Positions 12,301-22,880 of a stretch of 64,000 nt of DNA are shown piece after piece (the first letter of the stretch is position 1; every line of letters begins with the position of its first letter). A model generated the notes under the pieces. It had not been told where the DNA came from. It worked only from the letters and a program-made list of their open reading frames with translations, and searched no databases. This stretch comes from Amblyornis subalaris (lineage: Eukaryota > Chordata > Aves > Passeriformes > Ptilonorhynchidae), in contig JACAXG010000052.1 in assembly GCA_018881555.1 (NCBI GenBank), positions 682,001 through 746,000 of the forward strand. Reading direction: 5' to 3'. A program made the position numbers and the translations under genes.

Positions 12301-15300
12301 GTTACTTCTTTGACTCATAACCTGTTTTTCTGTTCCAGGTGACCCTGATTTTACTGAAAGAAAATCCAAATAGTTCACAGCTTTTTTTGTTGAGTCAGCA
12401 TGTCCCAGATTATTCATTGAAACATTTTTAAATTTTAAAAGAACACGAAAGAACAAAACTAAAAAAACCGAAACCCCTCAGGATTCTCTTTACAAAAACA
12501 TAAAAAGCAAACAAGATACTATTGTTAAATTATCTGAATAATTTATTGAATAAAGCCATAACTGATTGATCTCCTCGTGGGTGATACCACTGGCATGCAT
12601 TAAAGTAGTGCCATCACTGCTTGAGTTGTAAACACTGTAGGATTTATTAAAAACATGGTGATTTCGTTTAACATTTGATTCTTATGGCAGGTCTATTTGG
12701 GTTTGAAAAGACTTTTTTTCTTGTTATAAACGTTGACATTAGATACCTGAAAGTGGTCTTTTGAAACTTAAAGTAACTTTTGCAAATTATTTTTTAAATG
12801 ACTGTCGAAGTCACTGTCATCGGGCTTTTGACTGTTCTTGAAGAGTGCATGCCAGTTCTTTAGAAGGGATACACAGGTACTGTGGGAATGGATATTATTG
12901 AGTATGTAAAGCCAAGTGTTTCGTGAATATTTTGTCCTTGGAGGTGCCCCTTAGAAGCCTTCGGTTCACATCTCACAATTCTGTGGCCAAAAGCTCTTAC
13001 GCTGCATTAATTTTGGTCAGAATAAAGGTCTTGCCTGAACTTTCAGAGACAAATTGAGAAACAGAGTAAAGAGACAAATTAAGTAGTTAGATGCCATATC
13101 AAGAAATTTTGATAATGAAATTTCAATTGTACTGCACTTCCTTTTTACTGTGAGGAGTTAATCTTCACAGAGAAGGGCTCTATTGATACCTGTGTTTAAT
13201 ACCTGTTTCTTGTTTCCTGTTTCCATGCTATTTTTGGTCTGTTAATAATTAACAGTATTAACTTTTGAATGTTACTAACACGTTCACCTTTTTTTATTTT
13301 AAGACCTGCAAGCTGCTCTTTCTGGGGCTTTTTTGGGGATGTGTTTTTAGGAAACATCAGAATATGTGTTTGTTAATTTTGTCTGAATATGTGAATTATG
13401 AATTTTANTATATCAATATGTTATGTATAAACATAGGCTGCCAAACGAGGGATTCTTTCTTCAGTTCGCGGTAGAGGGGTTCATGCAAGAGGTCGGGGTG
13501 CATCACGTAGCAGAGGCAGAGGAATACGAGGCCGGGGTAGAGGCAGAGGAGTTCCTGTGCACGCAGTGGTGGATCATCGACCCAGGGCGCTGGAAATCTC
13601 TGCGTTTACCGAAAGCGATAGAGAAGATCTTCTGCCTCATTTTGCAGTATGTTGCCGTTTCACTCTCTTTGTTCTTTGGATGATATTCTTCTATTGAATG
13701 ACTTGTTTTTCTCTTGATTCAGTTCATCTTGAAATATTATGTAGGCATGAATCTGCAGCATGATATGCAGAGGATGTGTTGGGAAAAGGTGAAACAGGAA
13801 AATTACACTATTGATTCAACTAGTTATAGCTGTAATTGCATAGCACTTACAAGGCTGGGGTTTTTTTCTCAAAAAGAAAGAAAAACAGCTTGTAATATTA
13901 ATTTCATAAGGATATATGTGAAATTTTTACCAATTTTTAGGTACAGCAAGATAAAATAATTGAAGGGATGGTGAGAACAAAGATTGATTCTCACTGCCAA
14001 ACTTTCAGTACTTGAAGTGTCTTTATCTTTGTTGAAGTATCTTAAGAAGTACGTAATAAAAATTTTCTTGGAGCATTTTCAGTGCTTTTGCCCTACTTTC
14101 TGAATTTTAATCAGGATGAAAATTGTGCAATTATGTGCAGATCTTGAAAAGGCATCCAGACATTTCTGTCTATTCACGTATTTAAGCTTAAGAAGTTAGA
14201 GCTTTTTCTACTTTCATTTTTTTTTGTTTTCCATCTAAAAAATGATAAATTAACATACATAATTGTTAGCAAATTTTTCTTTGCNAGTATAATAAAGTTG
14301 AAAAATCAACATAAATTTATGAAAACCCTCGTCCTCCATTTAAAAATAAAAGCAAATTAGTTTATTTTGTGGAATGAATGTCAAGAATATCTAGTGGCAT
14401 AAATCATATGAATCTCCATCTGTGCCACCCTCCCCCTTGTTTGTTAGGATTTTTTTCCCCAACATTTAATTGCAGTGGTCCTCTCTGAAGAGAGGAGTCC
14501 AGGAGCAAGTAAGTCCAGTAAATTCTACTCCAGTCAGTGTATTTAATATTTCCAGTCAGGAAGCCTTGCAAGAAGCTTTTAAAAAAAAAAAAATAAGATC
14601 CACCAGGGGCTTGTCTCTCCTTTTATAGGAAACTTACTGTCTTTAACAAGCCAAAATGTTAGTCAAAAAGAAACTTAGTAACATGAACAAATACAATTCC
14701 ATTCACAGTGTTAGTTGGATAACACTGAGGAAAAAAAAAATGAATTTTGCAGATTGCAAGTTCACTGTTTTAAACTTGCTCCAAATTCTGTTGGAAATAC
14801 TCTGAGCTGTATTTCTGTTTCTGTGATACGATAGGACAACTCTGCACATCAGCACTGCGGTTCTCTTGCTTAGATGTGTTTCTTAGGCTTTGCAGCTTAC
14901 AGTGATGGCAGCATTAAAGGTAGCAATACCATAGTTAGTGGAGTAGATGGGTCATGTTATTAAGATGCTGAAATGCAGTTAAGTTTTGAAACTTTTTCTA
15001 CAGTTCCTGATTATAAGAAATATTTTTGTGGAAGAGTTTCATAATAGGCTAATGGAATAATCTCAAGATCCCTTNTTTCTAATCAAAAGAGAAATACTGA
15101 ATCAGAACAACCTCTTTCTGTCATAATTTTACCTCATACCTGTAGGAATCGGGAAATACAGAGATGAGACCACTTTGGTGTTTTAGACATACAAGTACAA
15201 GTAACTGTATTCTTGGCTAAGACAAGTGATGATGGCATTAAGACTGTGAAATATACACTATTCTAATATTCTACTTTTTTTTGAGGCATTTGATTTAGGA

Positions 15301-18300
15301 CTGTGTTTTTGGAGGTGGAGAACTATTTTACTAAACTTTTTTTTATTTATTTATNAAAAGCAATATGGTGAAATTGAAGATTGCCAGATAGATGACTCTT
15401 CTCTCCATGCGGTGATTACTTTTAAGACAAGAGCAGAAGCTGAAGCTGTGAGTATAGTCTTTCTTGAAAATACTCTGCAGAATTCAACTACTTTCTGGTT
15501 ATGATACACTTCTGTATTTGATTAAATGTAATGCTACTAGCTATTTTAAAACTATTGACACAAAAGTTTAAATTGAACAAAGTGGTCAGAACTGTATAGT
15601 ACTGAAATACTTAGGAAATTAAGGAGTTTATAGCAAAGTGGAAGTGCAGAATGTAAGAGGGAAATTAAGAGAAACACTTGGAAATTAATAGTTAGATGTC
15701 TTGGTTTATCTTCATTTAATTGTCAGGTTTTTTCACACGAAGACTTGGTACTGTCACAGTCTTCCTGAAATTTCACTGACATTCTGCAGAGTGAACCTAT
15801 ATATTTACTTTGGGATCAATTTGTTTTACCTTTGTCTGAAAACCCGTGGTAGTGTAAATGTGATTTGATCTCATTCTTTTTTTTTCAATTTTTANCGTAT
15901 TTTTTAGAAATTTATGGAATTACAGAAGCATAGAATTACAGAAGTAACTTCTAGAAACTAAAATCCAGAGCTGACTTACGTTGTAATTCAGCATCATTGC
16001 ATGGATCATTAGGACTTTATACATTTAGCTCAGCAGGACTCCTGCCTTATTTGGTTCATGGTACAGGCATTACATGATCCTGAACAAAATAATGAACATA
16101 GTTGTTCTGCAAATGATTTTCTTTTCTTTAAAATCCTTGCATCACTGTTGGGAGGGAGTATTCCAGAAAATAGTAGGGACTCCAGTAAGAATGAATTCAT
16201 ACTTACAGTATGGTTTTATGGAAAGTTTTCATTTTATGTTTGTATTTTGCACAAAGTTTATGCNGTGGAGTTTACCTGAACATAATTTTCATACCCGGCC
16301 AGACTATTCTCTTTTTCATCTTGAGACACCAGTGACCTGATTGACAGAAATAACTGGTATTTACAATGCAAATTAAGCCACTGGGGACAATAGTTTTGAA
16401 CACTTAGTATCATTTATGATACGATGTTTTGAGAAACAGTTTTATCCATATGCCAAAGATATTTTACAAAAACACAGAAGTTTTGTTTGTGAAACTCTTA
16501 GCTATAGCAATGATGAGCGCTAACTGTATGGAGATAGTAATTATTTTGTAAAAAAGGAGGTACAATTAATGGTACATGGTATATACTGACTGTTAGGGAA
16601 AAACAGTGTTGTACAACTGTATTGAAGGAATGCAGTTCAACAGTGAACAAAAGTTCTGTTNGAAGATAAAAGCTGTTGTAATTAGTATATTCACAAATGG
16701 GTTGAATTAAGGTTGGGATTTTAGCTTTGGTGCTTCCTGGTGTTGGGTACTTTATTTTGCAGCTTCATATTCTTTGACATTGTAGTTTACATAAGAAATA
16801 CTCGTGTAAGTATTGAGAGGAACTTCTGCTTCCCTGAAAAGAAAAATAGGTCACCTGGAACAATAATCTGTTTTCATGGACTATCCAAATAAAGTCTCTA
16901 CTTCTTCCAGATGGAGTATTATTCACTACAAGGATCTTTTCAGTATCTGGCTACAGATATGTGTTGATCAGGAAAATACCTATCAATATGTTAAGAACAT
17001 GTTTTGCCTAAAAATTGGAATGGAACATCTTCTCTGTCTTTGCTAAATTTCTGTATCTAAAAAGCAGGGAATGATAGTATTTTGGAACCAAATGTAGAAG
17101 TATAGAGACAAGAAGGAGCACCTGAAAGGGAAGGTAACACAGAATAAAGATGTGGACAGGGGGAAGAAGGGGCATATGTTTGTTGGAAAGGTCGAAGTCA
17201 ACATTATTTACACTTTTTTTTTTTTAAACTTTTTTTTTTGTGACTGCATTTCAGTGCATTTAAAAAGTAGTATGTTTTTCCTCAAGTCACAAATAGAATA
17301 GGTGGAGTTTTCAAGGTGAAGTTCAGAATATGCTTCGGAAAGTAGGGATATTTTAGATGGATCAGGATTCATAGTCAGTGTTTGTGATGTCCACATTCTA
17401 GTGAGCATTAAAACTCTTAATTGTCAAATGACTTTGTGTCCAATTACACCTTCATTTTTAAATTAAAATTTTATGAAAACTGGGTTCCTTAAGATATTCT
17501 TATATATTAAGTATATTTCCATTGGAATGTCTATGTTTACAACTAAAGCAGATTTTAAGGCTAGCAAGTTTGTAGAAGGTAATCTTTAAAGTTGTAGAAG
17601 GTAATCATTAAAAACTGTTGAGGCCAATTGTGAAGTAAAGGCAGCTAATATTTTATCTTATTAAATGAAAATAGACCTGGGCTTTATCATCATATATGTT
17701 CTAGCCTGGAAGGAAGAGGAAGATTCCCTGTTGTAAAATGTTGCATTTTTATGTAGTAGTAATTTCTTCCAAAGATTACAAGTTGTTTCTGGACCTAAAT
17801 GTCACGTATAAGTACTTTTAAAAATTCTAGTTGTGTGACATTGTGATGAGACCATGGACAAAAAGCTCCTGAGCTGCATTTTAATAAGCATAGAATCTTT
17901 TAAATTTATCATAAATTTATATGTACAGATTTAAAATTTATACCTGGGGACTTTAATATCACACAATTCATGTTCAGATGTCATTGAACATGTAATTGTT
18001 TCTACATTTCACATTATGCTGTACTTTCAGATTGTACTATAAATCTTTTGTGACCATGACGGTTATTTCGGAATGTTGCTAACGCTGATTTATGCTCATT
18101 CATGTTACTTTAATTTGAACATACTATTTCCAAAGCAGCCACTTAATGCAGCTGGTACTTAGAAAGGCATGAATATCCCATAAGTTAAAAATTTTTACAT
18201 TTCAATTACAACAGCTTTACAGGAAGTGGAACCTTTTCCAGTAGATTAAATTGTAATCATAAAGGGGCTTTTGTTTTAGTTGTTTAGTTGTTGGGTTTTT

Positions 18301-21300
18301 AAAAATATATTAAATCATTTGTGGAATGTCTTACTTCTTCCAGTAAGTTATGCATTAACAGTTTTGTGTCTGTCTTTGAAAGGTGAGGAACCCAACAAAA
18401 TAATATTAAAAAACATGAAGGTGTTGGTTCAGTATGTTATCCACNTCACCAAATGATTTATTGTTTTCCGAGCTTATTTTCTTATGAATATATTTTCAGC
18501 GTTTTTCCTCAAAGGATGAATGAATTCCATGTGCGGTTAATGAACTTGTTTTTTTTTAACCTATGAACAGTCAGTATGAACATATTACAGCTTAGACTTC
18601 CTTTTGTAAAGTCTATACATATAACTAAGATGGTTAAACTTGTTTTAGGCTGCAATTCATGGATCTCGTTTCAAAGGACAAGAGCTAAAATTGGCATGGA
18701 ACAAGCCTGTTGCTAGTATGTCAGCTGTTGAAACAGAAGAAGCTGAACCTGATGAAGAAGAAGTAAGCTTGCCTTTTTTTTTTACTTTAATTTTTCTTTT
18801 TAAGGTGAAATAACATAGCTTTCTCAAAAGAAAATTATGTGTTCATTCATACTTACATTTTTTAATCTAACTGATATTTTGATGACAGAAAATAGATTTG
18901 TCTATAAATATATTTCTTGGTTACTAGGGTGCTGAAAGTCTAGATACTTCATTTTTCCTTGCAGAAATGTTTCATTTCTTATACAACAAAAAACTCTGCA
19001 GGATCTGTCTACAAAATGGAAGGCACAGGTTTGAACTTGCATGAGAGAGACTGAGGATTTTGTCTAAAACATGGTTTGGTGCCATCTACTTTTGTCACTA
19101 ATTTCTTAAAGGATCACATTTCAGACTCTTAATTTTCCTTTATAGAGAGACAGGGCTTGGAGGATGAAGGTGACAGATATAATTCAATATAGGTGAAGGA
19201 ATAATTCAGAGCATTTACTGACTTCATTCAGACATCTAAAGTACCCTTGCTGAGTGTTAGTCTTTATCATGGTGTATGAAAGATACTAAAGCCCTATCCA
19301 AATAACCCTAATTGGTTAATTTAGGAATAGTAGGGCAACATTTCTTGATGCAATCTAACTTATTACACTCAAAATAGTAGTTTTTGTGAATTCAGAAAAA
19401 TTAATGCCACCTGGGATAAAGCCAAGCAATCTTTTTCCTAATTTATTTACTATCAGTTAACTGTATCCACATAATTGCCATAGAATAGCTGAAGTGGAAG
19501 TGCACCTTGACTTACTCGATGACAGTATTTTGTCTGTATCTTTTTCCCATGGTATTTTGGCAGATCTACCATCTTCACAAGTTCGCTTTGATAGAACCAA
19601 ATTTGGTTAGTTTTTTTACACTTAGTGATGTTCACTTTCTGTTTTTTTCCTGAAGAAAGCCAGTTTGTCTGTTGGCTTCTTGTCTCTCAAAAAACGAATT
19701 TGTGTTTTGCATGCCAGTTGAAGACAAGTAATGTAGTCTACCTCCACCTCCGTGTATTCATATTAGGAATTTGTGCATTCTGACTGCTGCTTTCCTTGTG
19801 TGTGCAAACCTCAAGTACTGTCAGATAGTCATGAGCTGTGAGTGAACAAGAGACTACATTACGACATCTTCAGTGCACCTTAGGTATTTTGTCACATCTC
19901 CTTCAGGGATGTGTTACCTGGAAGATCAACAGCAGTGTCTGTTGTTGTAAGGAGTCTGCATTATTGAAAGCTCTTCTTGAGTAACCTCTTCGCTGAGACT
20001 TGTTGTGTTATAAAGGAAGGGCATGCAGGGATATATGCAAACCTTTCAGCAGAGTAAAGAAAGGAAAGTACAGATTCGTTGGCAGGTGAACTACAGAGAG
20101 ATCTGCCTTTTAATTGCCTCAGCTAATTATTCTTGTGGAAGATACCGAGGAGTTGAACTTGGATCTAAATCCTTAGCAGTTCATTGATTTTTTTCTGCTT
20201 GCTACTTAACTTCGTTTTATAGCAGCTATTGTCAACACATGAAAAAGGTTTTCTTCATTATTCTTTGTCTAAACTACCATGTTAGTTCAGCTGAGGAGTA
20301 CTATGCTAAAGAGGGATAGCAGGCTTAAGACTTGTGAAACCGAGTACCTTGATGTTTCAAAAAAAGAAAAAAAAATGGGAGCTATATAATTCAGCAGAGT
20401 GAGATTCTTAATAAAAAACCAGGGTTCCTAGTCCATTTATGAAAATGAGAGGAAAGTCTTTTGGATTTGGGTTCTTTAGAAAATCCCTGGTGAGTAGCCA
20501 GCTAATTATGAAAGCATCTGGTCTTCCTAGATGCCTCATGTTCTGCACCTGGGTGCCTAACAAAAGAGTTGACTGCTGAGTCAACAACTGATGCCTAGGA
20601 AGAGTATAAAATATGTGAGTAGAGATAAGCTTTTAATCGTCAGGGGTTTGCAGTTTGGGGACCTGTTGAGTCAGAGATGTGGTGTCTTTGTAGTCAAAAG
20701 CCCTTGATATGTGTTTATTATATGACTTTATCTCATTTCTTTGGAATCTGAATAGCATTTGTAATGACCTGTAGCAGGGAATACTACTGTTCAACTAGAT
20801 CTACCCAATCTGTTCCATTGCATCTGCCACCTGCATGTTTAATTCTGACACATGAAAAAGACAAACATCATTCTCTCTTCAATTTCTTTAAGATACTTCA
20901 TATAAAGGGACACTGTCATATTTTCCCTCGGTTATTTTCTCTCCCTAGAGTTATTCCCCTATATGGAAGCCTGGCTTTTTGATCATCTCTACTGCCACCT
21001 CAGCCTCGTGCACCGTAAAGTTCTGCATTGTGCACTGCCGAGGACTCCTCCTATTTAGTTGTTGCACTGTTGTATTTTAGCCCACTTACCATCAGGGGGT
21101 TAATCTTAAGTCCTCAGAAGGCTTCTCTGTTTTAGTCAGGGTCAGACTATGCAGGCATACATTGGCAGATAGGTCAGGTGTCAACAGAGCTCCTTTTTAA
21201 ACTATGGTTTCTGTATGCAAGAGTATTGAAGATAGTAGTTTCTCCCCCTTGTAGAAGAGCCTACTGGAAAGAGAGAAGGCTTAGTTCTAGGCTTTCTTCA

Positions 21301-22279
21301 GCCTAGAGCCTCTTATCTCTCGAGAAGACTTCCTAATTTCATAAATCAACCTTCACGCCTCTTGCGAATTTGGAAATGCTGTAGCAAAAAACCTACCATT
21401 ACTGGGACAAGAAGAATAAGCAAGGAAGAGTATAGCTGCTACATAACAGCTGGGCGATTTTGCTGGGGAAAGACATCCTTGTGTTTTAGTCCTTCCTTTA
21501 GCTAGTGCAGTTTGCTGTGTTAGATGTGATTGTCAGAAAAGTTCCAAGATGGGATAGTTTATATACACCGCTGTGTCTGTATGTAGATAAAAATTAAAGC
21601 AATTTATATCCAAGGGCTTTGAAGTCTGTCAAGTTACTATGTTGTTACAGAAAGGAATTGAAAATACGGTAATACAGTTTGTCTGAATTTCTGTAAGTAC
21701 CTGTCTCCCTGCCTCAGTCTTTTGAATTTTTATATTGATTTTAATCTTGATTCAGCTGTCAAAATCAAAAAATCTCAGATTTAACCTTTTCGATACTGTG
21801 GCACAGGTAGATTAAGCTCTTGGATAAAACCAGACATAGATACTGTAAACGTGCAAAAAAAACATGAGTTTTCAGTATAGCACATTAAGTTTCATGGGAA
21901 CACGGCAGCTTGGGCAGGAATGCTATGCTGAAGAATCGGAAGAGCTGTTTAAGGAGGAGGTGTATGTGTCTTGGCCATTTTGAAGTCTGTTGAAAAGAAA
22001 AAAGTTTCACTTGCATTTACTAATGTATGTATATTATATACATACAGTGTACTTTTTTGAAGGCATTAATGTTCACCTATTCAGAACCAAATTTTTTTCT
22101 CTGTTAAAGTGCAAGTACCAGAGATTTGTATTTTGCCTTTTGATTTTTAACATCTTCTGATATAACAGTATCACATCTTTCTCTTGAAGTTTCAGGAAGA
22201 ATCTTTGGTGGATGACTCGCTGCTTCAAGATGATGATGAAGAGGAAGAGGAGAATGAATCTCGTTCATGGAGAAGATGA
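233..22279 (+). CDS. RBM26: RBM26, C-terminal 350 residues in nine exons (gene continues upstream of window)
   Basis: Joining nine GT-AG exons gives one open frame of 350 residues plus stop. Domain order: a short linker, a charged coiled-coil region (about residues 55-184 of this fragment), an RG-rich segment (about 195-223), an RRM (about 234-303, RNP2-like ALEISAF, RNP1-like HAVITFKT) and an acidic tail ending SRSWRR. This is the order of RBM26, a protein of about 1,000 residues. Its paralogue RBM27 shares the layout, but the coiled coil (KSEDKAEIMKTLE) and RRM (ISAFTESDREDLLPHFAQYG) match RBM26 far better. Known biology: a nuclear RNA-binding protein associated with the PAXT/MTR4-ZFC3H1 branch that delivers polyadenylated RNA to the exosome. 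The first RRM, CCCH finger and PWI-like region are not in the window. All exon junctions are phase 0. Confidence 0.96.
305..3485 (+). other. RBM26: RBM26 intron 1 of window (3.2 kb)
   Basis: Starts GTAAGA and ends CCTATAG. The sequence is AT-rich with several T-runs. I see no repeat family, RNA gene or additional exon that I can support; short open frames here (for example 2820-3062) have no family resemblance. Confidence 0.75.
3486..3614 (+). CDS. RBM26: RBM26 exon B
   Basis: The acceptor is tcctatag|GTTTTA and the donor is AAACAG|gtaaat. The exon is 129 nt (43 codons), phase 0-0. It encodes the conserved TGLTKTVYNPAALKAAQK stretch, then a Ser/Thr/Val-rich linker, and ends in the basic NEAQKKKQ that opens the coiled-coil region. 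Confidence 0.95.
3615..5741 (+). other. RBM26: RBM26 intron 2 of window (2.1 kb)
   Basis: GT-AG intron with isolated N calls at 4087 and 5122. Several overlapping short open frames on both strands near 4.3-4.8 kb look random. No mobile element, RNA gene or extra exon is supported. Confidence 0.75.
5742..5816 (+). CDS. RBM26: RBM26 exon C
   Basis: The acceptor is gcttctag|GAAGCA and the donor is CAGAAG|gtaaaa. The exon is 75 nt (25 codons), phase 0-0. It encodes EALRLQQDVRKKKQEILEKH and on to ETQK, a highly charged, heptad-compatible helix that forms the first part of the predicted coiled coil. Confidence 0.95.
5817..6459 (+). other. RBM26: RBM26 intron 3 of window (643 bp)
   Basis: The shortest intron in the window. 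It starts GTAAAA and ends TTGGACAG. AT-rich; nothing else recognised. Confidence 0.78.
6460..6630 (+). CDS. RBM26: RBM26 exon D (coiled coil)
   Basis: The acceptor is ttggacag|ATGCTG and the donor is ACTCAG|gtactc. The exon is 171 nt (57 codons), phase 0-0. It encodes MLISKLEKNKAMKSEDKAEI, then the MKTLEILTNSITKLKDELK helix, a Gly-rich linker (SPGGGAP) and KTKTQ. The helical part is nearly invariant in RBM26 while the linker is variable. The donor GTACTC departs from the GTRAGT consensus at +4 to +6. Retention of the intron would add VLKF before an in-frame stop. The internal ATG at 6460 is not a gene start; it merely opens the exon. Confidence 0.95.
7815..8018 (+). mobile_element. CR1 LINE 3' end fragment
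   Basis: Diagnostic CR1 3' text is present: ggaataggttgcccagagag, gtggtggagtcaccatccct, ttggacttgatgatattaaa, ggtctcttccaatcttgatg, then the octamer-like tail attctatgattct. Being a short 3' piece, it fits the usual 5'-truncated CR1 insertion. It lies in the same orientation as RBM26, inside intron 4. Confidence 0.88.
8019..9060 (-). mobile_element. Degenerate CR1 LINE ORF2 fragment (endonuclease to RT linker)
   Basis: The reverse complement carries decayed CR1 ORF2 text: LKSLYTNTQNL and CVQLQGYN in the endonuclease domain near 8,800-8,900, ELCLVTDDEPAES-like codons near 8,650-8,700, and AVEVLSTSYSSVLTGKMCLH near 8,030-8,110, which matches the linker before the reverse transcriptase. Many stops and frameshifts show it is inactive. 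No CR1 3' tail follows in this orientation, so its 3' part is missing. Both ends are approximate. Confidence 0.75.
10583..10602 (+). repeat. Short (TTGGCT)n hexamer repeat
   Basis: Three and a bit tandem TTGGCT units in intron 4, upstream of the next exon. No other significance is evident. Confidence 0.8.
10834..10938 (+). CDS. RBM26: RBM26 exon E (coiled coil)
   Basis: The acceptor is gatttcttag|ATGCAG and the donor is CTGGAA|gtatgt. The exon is 105 nt (35 codons), phase 0-0. It encodes MQKELLDTELDLYKKMQAGE and then EVTELRRKYTELQLE, the second coiled-coil helix and one of the most conserved stretches of the RBM26/27 family. Confidence 0.96.
10939..13436 (+). other. RBM26: RBM26 intron 5 of window (2.5 kb)
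   Basis: GT-AG intron, AT-rich, with N calls at 11475, 11634, 12116 and 13408. I see no repeat family or extra exon. The ATG-led frame at 11672-11887 has no recognisable similarity. Confidence 0.75.
13437..13646 (+). CDS. RBM26: RBM26 exon F (RG-rich segment and start of C-terminal RRM)
   Basis: The acceptor is aaacatag|GCTGCC and the donor is TTTGCA|gtatgt. The exon is 210 nt (70 codons), phase 0-0. It begins AAKRGILSSVRGRGVHARGRG, continues through repeated RG/GRGRG units, then VVDHRPRALEISAFTESDRE and DLLPHFA. The RG-rich part is an arginine-methylation and RNA-contact type sequence. The end supplies beta strand 1 (RNP2-like ALEISAF) and helix 1 of the RRM. It is much more GC-rich than its flanks, which creates long shadow frames in the other phases. 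Confidence 0.96.
13647..15360 (+). other. RBM26: RBM26 intron 6 of window (1.7 kb)
   Basis: GT-AG intron, AT-rich, with a 13-nt A-run near 14581-14593 and an N (15355) six bases from the 3' splice site. No other feature is supported. Confidence 0.75.
15361..15447 (+). CDS. RBM26: RBM26 exon G (RRM core, RNP1)
   Basis: The acceptor is naaaag|CAATAT and the donor is GAAGCT|gtgagt. The exon is 87 nt (29 codons), phase 0-0. It encodes QYGEIEDCQIDDSSLHAVIT and then FKTRAEAEA, supplying beta strands 2-3 and helix 2 of the RRM; HAVITFKT occupies the RNP1 position. The aromatic residues of a canonical RNP1 are largely replaced, as in other RBM26 proteins. Skipping this exon would keep the frame but remove the RRM core. 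Confidence 0.96.
15448..18648 (+). other. RBM26: RBM26 intron 7 of window (3.2 kb)
   Basis: GT-AG intron with several N calls. It contains a 22-bp-period tandem duplication at 17570-17613. No recognised mobile element, RNA gene or exon. The open frames at 16058-16340 look random. Confidence 0.75.
17570..17613 (+). repeat. Two-copy tandem duplication, 22-bp period
   Basis: TTGTAGAAGGTAATC occurs exactly at 17570-17584 and again at 17592-17606, followed by CTTTAAA and ATTAAAA. This looks like a small local duplication inside RBM26 intron 7. Confidence 0.85.
18649..18762 (+). CDS. RBM26: RBM26 exon H (end of RRM, start of acidic tail)
   Basis: The acceptor is tgttttag|GCTGCA and the donor is GAAGAA|gtaagc. 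The exon is 114 nt (38 codons), phase 0-0. It encodes AAIHGSRFKGQELKLAWNKP, the last RRM strand, then a Ser/Ala linker and EAEPDEEE, which begins the acidic tail. Confidence 0.96.
18763..22189 (+). other. RBM26: RBM26 intron 8 of window (3.4 kb)
   Basis: GT-AG intron. The only structure noted is an 11-bp-arm AT-rich inverted repeat at 22024-22046, about 145 bp before the last exon. No mobile element or additional exon is supported. Confidence 0.75.
22024..22046. repeat. Near-perfect AT-rich palindrome (11-bp arms, 1-nt centre)
   Basis: TGTATGTATAT, a central T, then ATATACATACA form exact inverted repeats. It lies in RBM26 intron 8 upstream of the terminal exon. It could form a hairpin in the pre-mRNA or a cruciform in DNA; no function is shown. 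Confidence 0.9.
22190..22279 (+). CDS. RBM26: RBM26 terminal coding exon I
   Basis: The acceptor is tcttgaag|TTTCAG. It has 29 codons then TGA at 22277-22279, in frame with exon H. It encodes FQEESLVDDSLLQDDDEEEE followed by ENESRSWRR, the acidic tail with the basic SRSWRR terminus shared by RBM26 and RBM27. No N call falls in any of the nine coding exons. Confidence 0.96.
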   Translation, partial: FQEESLVDDSLLQDDDEEEEENESRSWRR

Positions 22280-22880
22280 TTCAGCTGATCAATGACAATG
22301 CTANAACTGCACCTGTGTTGCATTAGTATTACCTAATGTACTTCTGCATCTTTGTATTAAAAGGGGTTTTGTGATGAAGTTGGATTCAGATATAGATTAA
22401 AAAGCAGCTGGTCGGTTATACATTTTGAGAGATTGATGTTTGAGTTACATTTCAGTAAATGATTGCTAAAGACATCATACTAGGAACATATGCAATGTTT
22501 TTATTACATAGTTCTACAGAAAGTTACAGAATTCTTTGGGTTCTTTGTAATTTACTGAATTGGTCAGACACAAATGACCAAAAGTTGTTATAACATAGAT
22601 AATTTTTGTTCTATTCCAAATACGGAATGAAAATTTGCATTTAAAATCTTTGTGAATGTTTTCAGAAATGAATAGATAACAGTACTAAACCGAAGTCTCT
22701 AAAGTTATGTATTCATAATATTGCATAGTAGTATGCTTAGGCTTTACTATGTACTAGCCTTTTGTTGGATTTGTGTACGTATTTTACCTATGGGTTTTAA
22801 TGATAAAGTGTATGACTGCTTTGCATATAAGTCCTTATGACTTTAAGATGTTAAAAAATAAAGAAATGGAATGGTCTTAA
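22280..22880 (+). other. RBM26: RBM26 3' UTR (minimum extent)
   Basis: AT-rich sequence after the stop codon, with one N (22304), running to the first canonical poly(A) signal. Other weak ATTAAA variants occur inside it. Mammalian RBM26 has a long 3' UTR, so the real transcript may go further. A second AATAAA lies at 24308-24313, beyond a CR1 fragment. Confidence 0.7.
22857..22862 (+). terminator. RBM26: Candidate RBM26 poly(A) signal AATAAA
   Basis: Canonical hexamer about 580 bp after the stop. An A-rich genomic tract begins at 22879, 16 nt downstream, where cleavage would be expected. The tract will also attract oligo-dT internal priming, so cDNA ends here need care. Confidence 0.6.

Noticed and set aside
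13423..13683. 86-codon open frame covering the GC-rich RBM26 exon
   Set aside because: It is a shifted-phase shadow of exon F. The frame that joins across both splice sites gives the conserved RG-rich and RRM sequence instead.
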